64,000 nt of DNA, from assembly GCA_947359465.1 (NCBI GenBank), contig OX375877.1:51436744-51500743 (forward strand), read 5' to 3'. The stretch comes from Metellina segmentata (lineage: Eukaryota; Arthropoda; Arachnida; Araneae; Tetragnathidae). The position numbers and the translations under genes are program-made. Of the stretch, positions 36,020-64,000 are shown in pieces (position 1 is the first letter of the stretch; each line of letters opens with the position of its first letter). The notes beneath the pieces were generated by a model. It was not told the origin of the DNA. It worked only from the letters and a program-made list of their open reading frames with translations, and did not search any database.

Positions 36020-36332
36020 TGTCGCAACCTTTGGAGCCTTCTCAGTGCTGATCCTTTGCCGTCGCTAGTGATCTGAAGTACTCAGAGCGCGTGGAGATAT
36101 TCACGAACTGAAACTTTTAAGGAGACGCTCGTGTGATCTCTTCAAGTGCGGAACTCTAAAATATTTAGAATTTTACACAACCATTTTATCTAACTTGTCG
36201 GAAGCCCTATGTAAGTTCATTTCATTAAATTTTATTTGTTCTTCATTCTCTCCTGAAATTAACTTTAAGAAACAATTCCAAGTAGAAGCAGAAAGAAAAA
36301 CTGGTAGTTTTTAACTTGAATGATCTGCTATA
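36020..36332 (+). repeat. BEL/Pao 3' LTR
   Basis: 313 bp, differing from the 5' LTR at six positions. GTTGG follows immediately. Confidence 0.92.
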
Positions 36333-36339
36333 GTTGGAG

Positions 36340-37010
36340 ACAAAGAATGAAGCCTATTGATGTTTACTGGGATCAGTTCTGCAGACTGCGAGATACGAGT
36401 GGTGAGAATCCAATTACTCAGCTGTGTCAAAGCTAGTGAAGGCTGCTCTGTCACTTTCTTATGGTATTGCTGATTTGATATTGAACGTGGCTTCTCAGCC
36501 TCAGGAAGAGCTTTGACTGGAGACAAAGCATCAATGTCAGAACGCACACTCAATGCATTTAAGACAGTTAAAAGAAACTTGGCAAATTTTGATAACCTTA
36601 TTTGGTGCCGATCACGTCAAAGCTAATGGATATAGGAAGGGTTGCATATAAAGCCTGCAAAACCTATTTAGAAGATATAAAACGGAAGGGACAAGAAAAA
36701 TTAGAGGACAGGAAAGAAAAAGACTGGAAGCAGAGAAAAAATTTAATGCAGTTGGCAAAGAAAAGAAAGGTAATAAAAGAAGGGAAACCTAAAATTATGA
36801 GTAAGGAAGAGGATGAGGCGTTGGACAGTGCTTCAAAATTGTTAAAAAAAAAAATAATAATAATAATAGGCTCAAGAAGGCCAGAAAAATTTTTTTTAGG
36901 AAGAAGTACTTGTTCAGGCAATGATTGAAGGGGCAGCAAGTCTTGGACGATGCTGGTCAGCAAAGACAGATTAAAAAAAATACACTTCCCTTGTGAAGAA
37001 AAAGACGAAA
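36340..37010 (+). pseudogene. Decayed C-terminal relic of a transposase-like protein
   Basis: Pieces in shifting frames read LVKAALSLSYGIAD, then IERGFSASGRALTGDKASMS and ERTLNAFKTVKRNL. The pattern LSxxxADxERGFS...LT...SMS.RTLNA resembles the dimerisation-type C-terminus found in hAT-like and related transposon proteins. It is followed by a Lys/Glu-rich helix (KRKGQEKLEDRKEKDWKQRK). Stops and frame changes rule out function. The family is inferred from the motif only. Confidence 0.4.
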
Positions 37011-37130
37011 TAAATTTCACTTTTCTACAAAAAAAATCAGACAATCTTTCAAAGAAATGGAAGAAATTCTTCAAAGCGAACAACATATTTAAAAGTTACG
37101 ATTACAAAATATTTTATTTTGTTAATATCG

Positions 37131-39332
37131 TTTCAAAATAATATGCTTTTAAATGAAAAAAAAATATCCTTCCAAAGAAAGAAAAAGATAGGGGTGACTG
37201 GGGAGTATCTCTTTCTTTTCTATCTTTAGAATAATTCAATTTGATAGATGTAGTTAAGAGATTAAACAGCTAAAAAAACCTTGCTTTAACAGAGTTTAGA
37301 AGTTTATATTTAATCCTCTTGTGCGACATATGGTTTTGATTAGCCTTTGTTGCAACAAAATATGTGACTGGTAGAAAGTATAATTTACAAATATCCTCTA
37401 TTCAAATCTAAATAGTGAAATTATTAACTATGCAAAGATTGTTATTAAAGGAGATAAGTGGTCTGTTAATCAGTTATAATTATACAGCCCAATAGTAAGA
37501 CATTTATAGTGGGTGTAATATTTCCAAAAATCTTACATTCTTGATTCATATATTTCTTAATTGTTCATAAACAATTTTATAAGACCTTTATTCTAAGTAA
37601 ATTTTAAGTGTAAGTAAAGTAGTTTCAATGAGAAATGTTTTACCATTAATATTGATTCTAAGTATTTTAAAATCATGTTACAAGTTATTTCAAATCATAT
37701 CTATACTGTGCATAGAAATGCAGTATTATATTTTATATAAATTTCACATCAGCATTTTCAATCTCAAGTGATATGAATGTGTGCATATGATTGAGCAGTA
37801 AAGGAGACAAATAGCTACTGTTTGTGTATTCACAAAAGTGGTTTATTTTTCATTCAATTGCAGATGAATTCTATATATTCAAGTTTTCAAACAACAAAAC
37901 AGCACAATAGTACAAATTAAGAGATGAAACTAAAAACCACCTTTGCTTCGTCCAATAATACTGTTACAAAAACAATAAAACAAAGAAAATGTACTCTGCA
38001 ACAGATGGTTAAATCACAGACTAGAAGAAGAGTTCACATTGAGCAGTTGTATTTGCACATCAAAATCAAAAGCCTGCACAAGCCACTAGAAACTGGGCTT
38101 CTTTTGGCAATGTTGTATACTGGAGAGTTAGTCCACTCGAAAAATGCCCTTTGAACTTCCATTGCAGCAACTGGCCCACAAGAAAAAGTGTCCATCATAG
38201 GAATGACATGGCTTACACTTACACTGTACAAACCATCGAAGCTGATAAGAACTTGCCTAGGTTACGAAATTTCTCTTTATTAATGACTCAGAAACAATCT
38301 AGAAATGTCAACATCAAATACGAGAATCTTCGGGGAGTTTGTAACAGAAGATCACTGATCCCGTCTCAAAATCACAGGAGTTATGTTAGGAAAACTGCAC
38401 TTTTAACAGCAAATCTCAAGGGCATTGATAACCCCAACTGATGCCCAATTCTCATGGGCATCACAAAATAAATCAATTTCTCCATTCATTAGAGATGAAA
38501 TTAAATCAATACATTTCAATTAATTGTTACTTAATTTTTAATTAGCAGATGTGTGTTTACCCTAAGACTTCATTCACAAGAGGTATTTATCAAATCTACA
38601 TTAGGCATTAACTAACACACTAGTGAATCACAGAATTGTTCTGGCATGTGCACATGCCTATGCACCCATACTACAACTCAATATACTTCACTAATGTGTT
38701 TGATGCCTCGTGTGAATGAGGTCTTGCACAATATGTATCAATATCAGAATTCATACTAATGAGAGTAAAATAAAGACTGAATTTGCTGTAGCAAAATATA
38801 CTTTTTAATATTACAGGAATGACAAAATATTAAATATAAATAAAAAATTAATAAATATTTCTAGTGCATTTTTATAATACACATTAAATAACTGAAAAAA
38901 TATTCCGAGAGTTTCTATTGGATGAAAGTGCTGTTTGTTAAAGGGTTTTCAATGTTTACATAAAAACTACAGGGCACTTTTCTCTCGTCCTTACTTCCTG
39001 AAACTAGTCCACCAATCTACCTAACATATTGCATACAAAACTAAATTGTTTAGTTTAGCCTCCATCGTTTGTATAAGGGGAAATACTGAACTAAAGCTCG
39101 TTATTAATGCAAATTTTTTTATTTTTACAAATCTCATTTCTGTTGAGAATTTTGATTTAAACACACTTAACATGTGGGTTGGAGCAAATAAAATTAGAAA
39201 ACTGGGTATTTCATGTCACATTATCAACAAATATTCAGTTATTTACAAGATTATACAAGATCTTTTCACTGGATCCACCATCAGTTAAATGCTGTTCGAT
39301 GTACATTTTGACGAAAGTTTAGTTGTGTGATC
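37131..39332. other. 3' flank of SoxD; probable 3' UTR, no other gene
   Basis: AT-rich sequence downstream of the SoxD stop. Minus-strand AATAAA occurs at 38276-38281 and 37842-37847, both possible ends of a 1-1.5 kb 3' UTR. Short plus-strand open frames here lack family motifs. Confidence 0.45.
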
Positions 39333-63928
<24,596 letters not shown>

Positions 63929-64000
63929 CTACAAGAAATAAAATATTGTTATTCATTTGGAATACAAAAGATGCAACAAAGAGAATTCTTAAAAACAAAA

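Larger units (their letters stand above)
31733..36332 (+). mobile_element. BEL/Pao LTR retrotransposon lacking its RT/RNase H region
   Basis: Two 313-bp LTRs (31733-32045 and 36020-36332) begin TGTCGCAACC and end GATCTGCTATA. They differ at only six sites by my count and are flanked by a 5-bp duplication GTTGG. Between them lie gag, aspartic protease and integrase in BEL/Pao order, with three frame changes. About 34141 the protein jumps from just after the protease region directly into sequence that normally follows RNase H, so the RT domain is missing. The LTR similarity suggests recent insertion, hence movement with enzymes supplied in trans, or a deletion after insertion. Confidence 0.93.

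Noticed and set aside
37924..38441. Plus-strand small genes in the SoxD 3' flank
   Set aside because: Short frames without motifs or splice signals, on the strand opposite the probable SoxD 3' UTR.

Overview
The window looks like AT-rich nuclear DNA of an arthropod, and the transposon mix (mariner, Tc1, hAT, Helitron, BEL/Pao, a CR1/L2-like LINE, an I-like LINE and tRNA-headed SINEs) would fit a spider or other arachnid. The lineage is inferred; no marker in the window fixes the species. Genes are split by introns with GT-AG borders, there are no operons, and most DNA is intron or transposon.

Three host genes can be read. (1) KRR1, a small-subunit processome protein, lies on the minus strand from 14252 to 1822. 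Ten coding exons join in phase into a 328-residue protein; one intron appears to use a GC donor. (2) RIOK1, the RIO1 kinase/ATPase that matures pre-40S ribosomes, is a single intact 487-codon exon on the plus strand at 24705-26168, with a probable 5' UTR intron just upstream. (3) A SoxD (Sox5/6/13-type) transcription factor lies on the minus strand from beyond the right edge to 39333. Nine phase-consistent exons give 497 residues: a Q-rich coiled coil, a PLNL-type CtBP-like motif, an HMG box split by an intron, and the SoxD tail. KRR1 and RIOK1 both serve 40S subunit production. They are about 10 kb apart in head-to-head orientation.

Layout: 1-570, end of a DDE transposon; 961-1687, internally deleted hAT; 1822-14252, KRR1, whose introns hold a Helitron (9272-9939), a SINE and, in intron 1, a mariner (10830-13707) split by an I-like LINE; 14.3-23.5 kb, a CR1/L2-like LINE (about 16240-17990), a paired dispersed repeat, an unidentified 2-kb TIR element (19005-20992) and a SINE; 24.7-26.2 kb, RIOK1; 27584-28233, a second Helitron; 28662-30035, a dead Tc1 element with near-perfect TIRs; 30.06-30.35 kb, degenerate palindromic repeats; 31733-36332, a BEL/Pao LTR element with near-identical LTRs but no reverse transcriptase; 36.34-37.0 kb, a decayed transposase-like relic; 39.3 kb to the end, SoxD, whose introns hold several MITEs, a 255-bp tandem duplication, minisatellites, SINEs, a decayed Tc1 and a 574-bp foldback palindrome.

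No rRNA, convincing tRNA gene or CRISPR array was seen. The least explained structures are the 2-kb TIR element with scattered copies of a CCAGGACAATGATG-like motif, and the large foldback in a SoxD intron.
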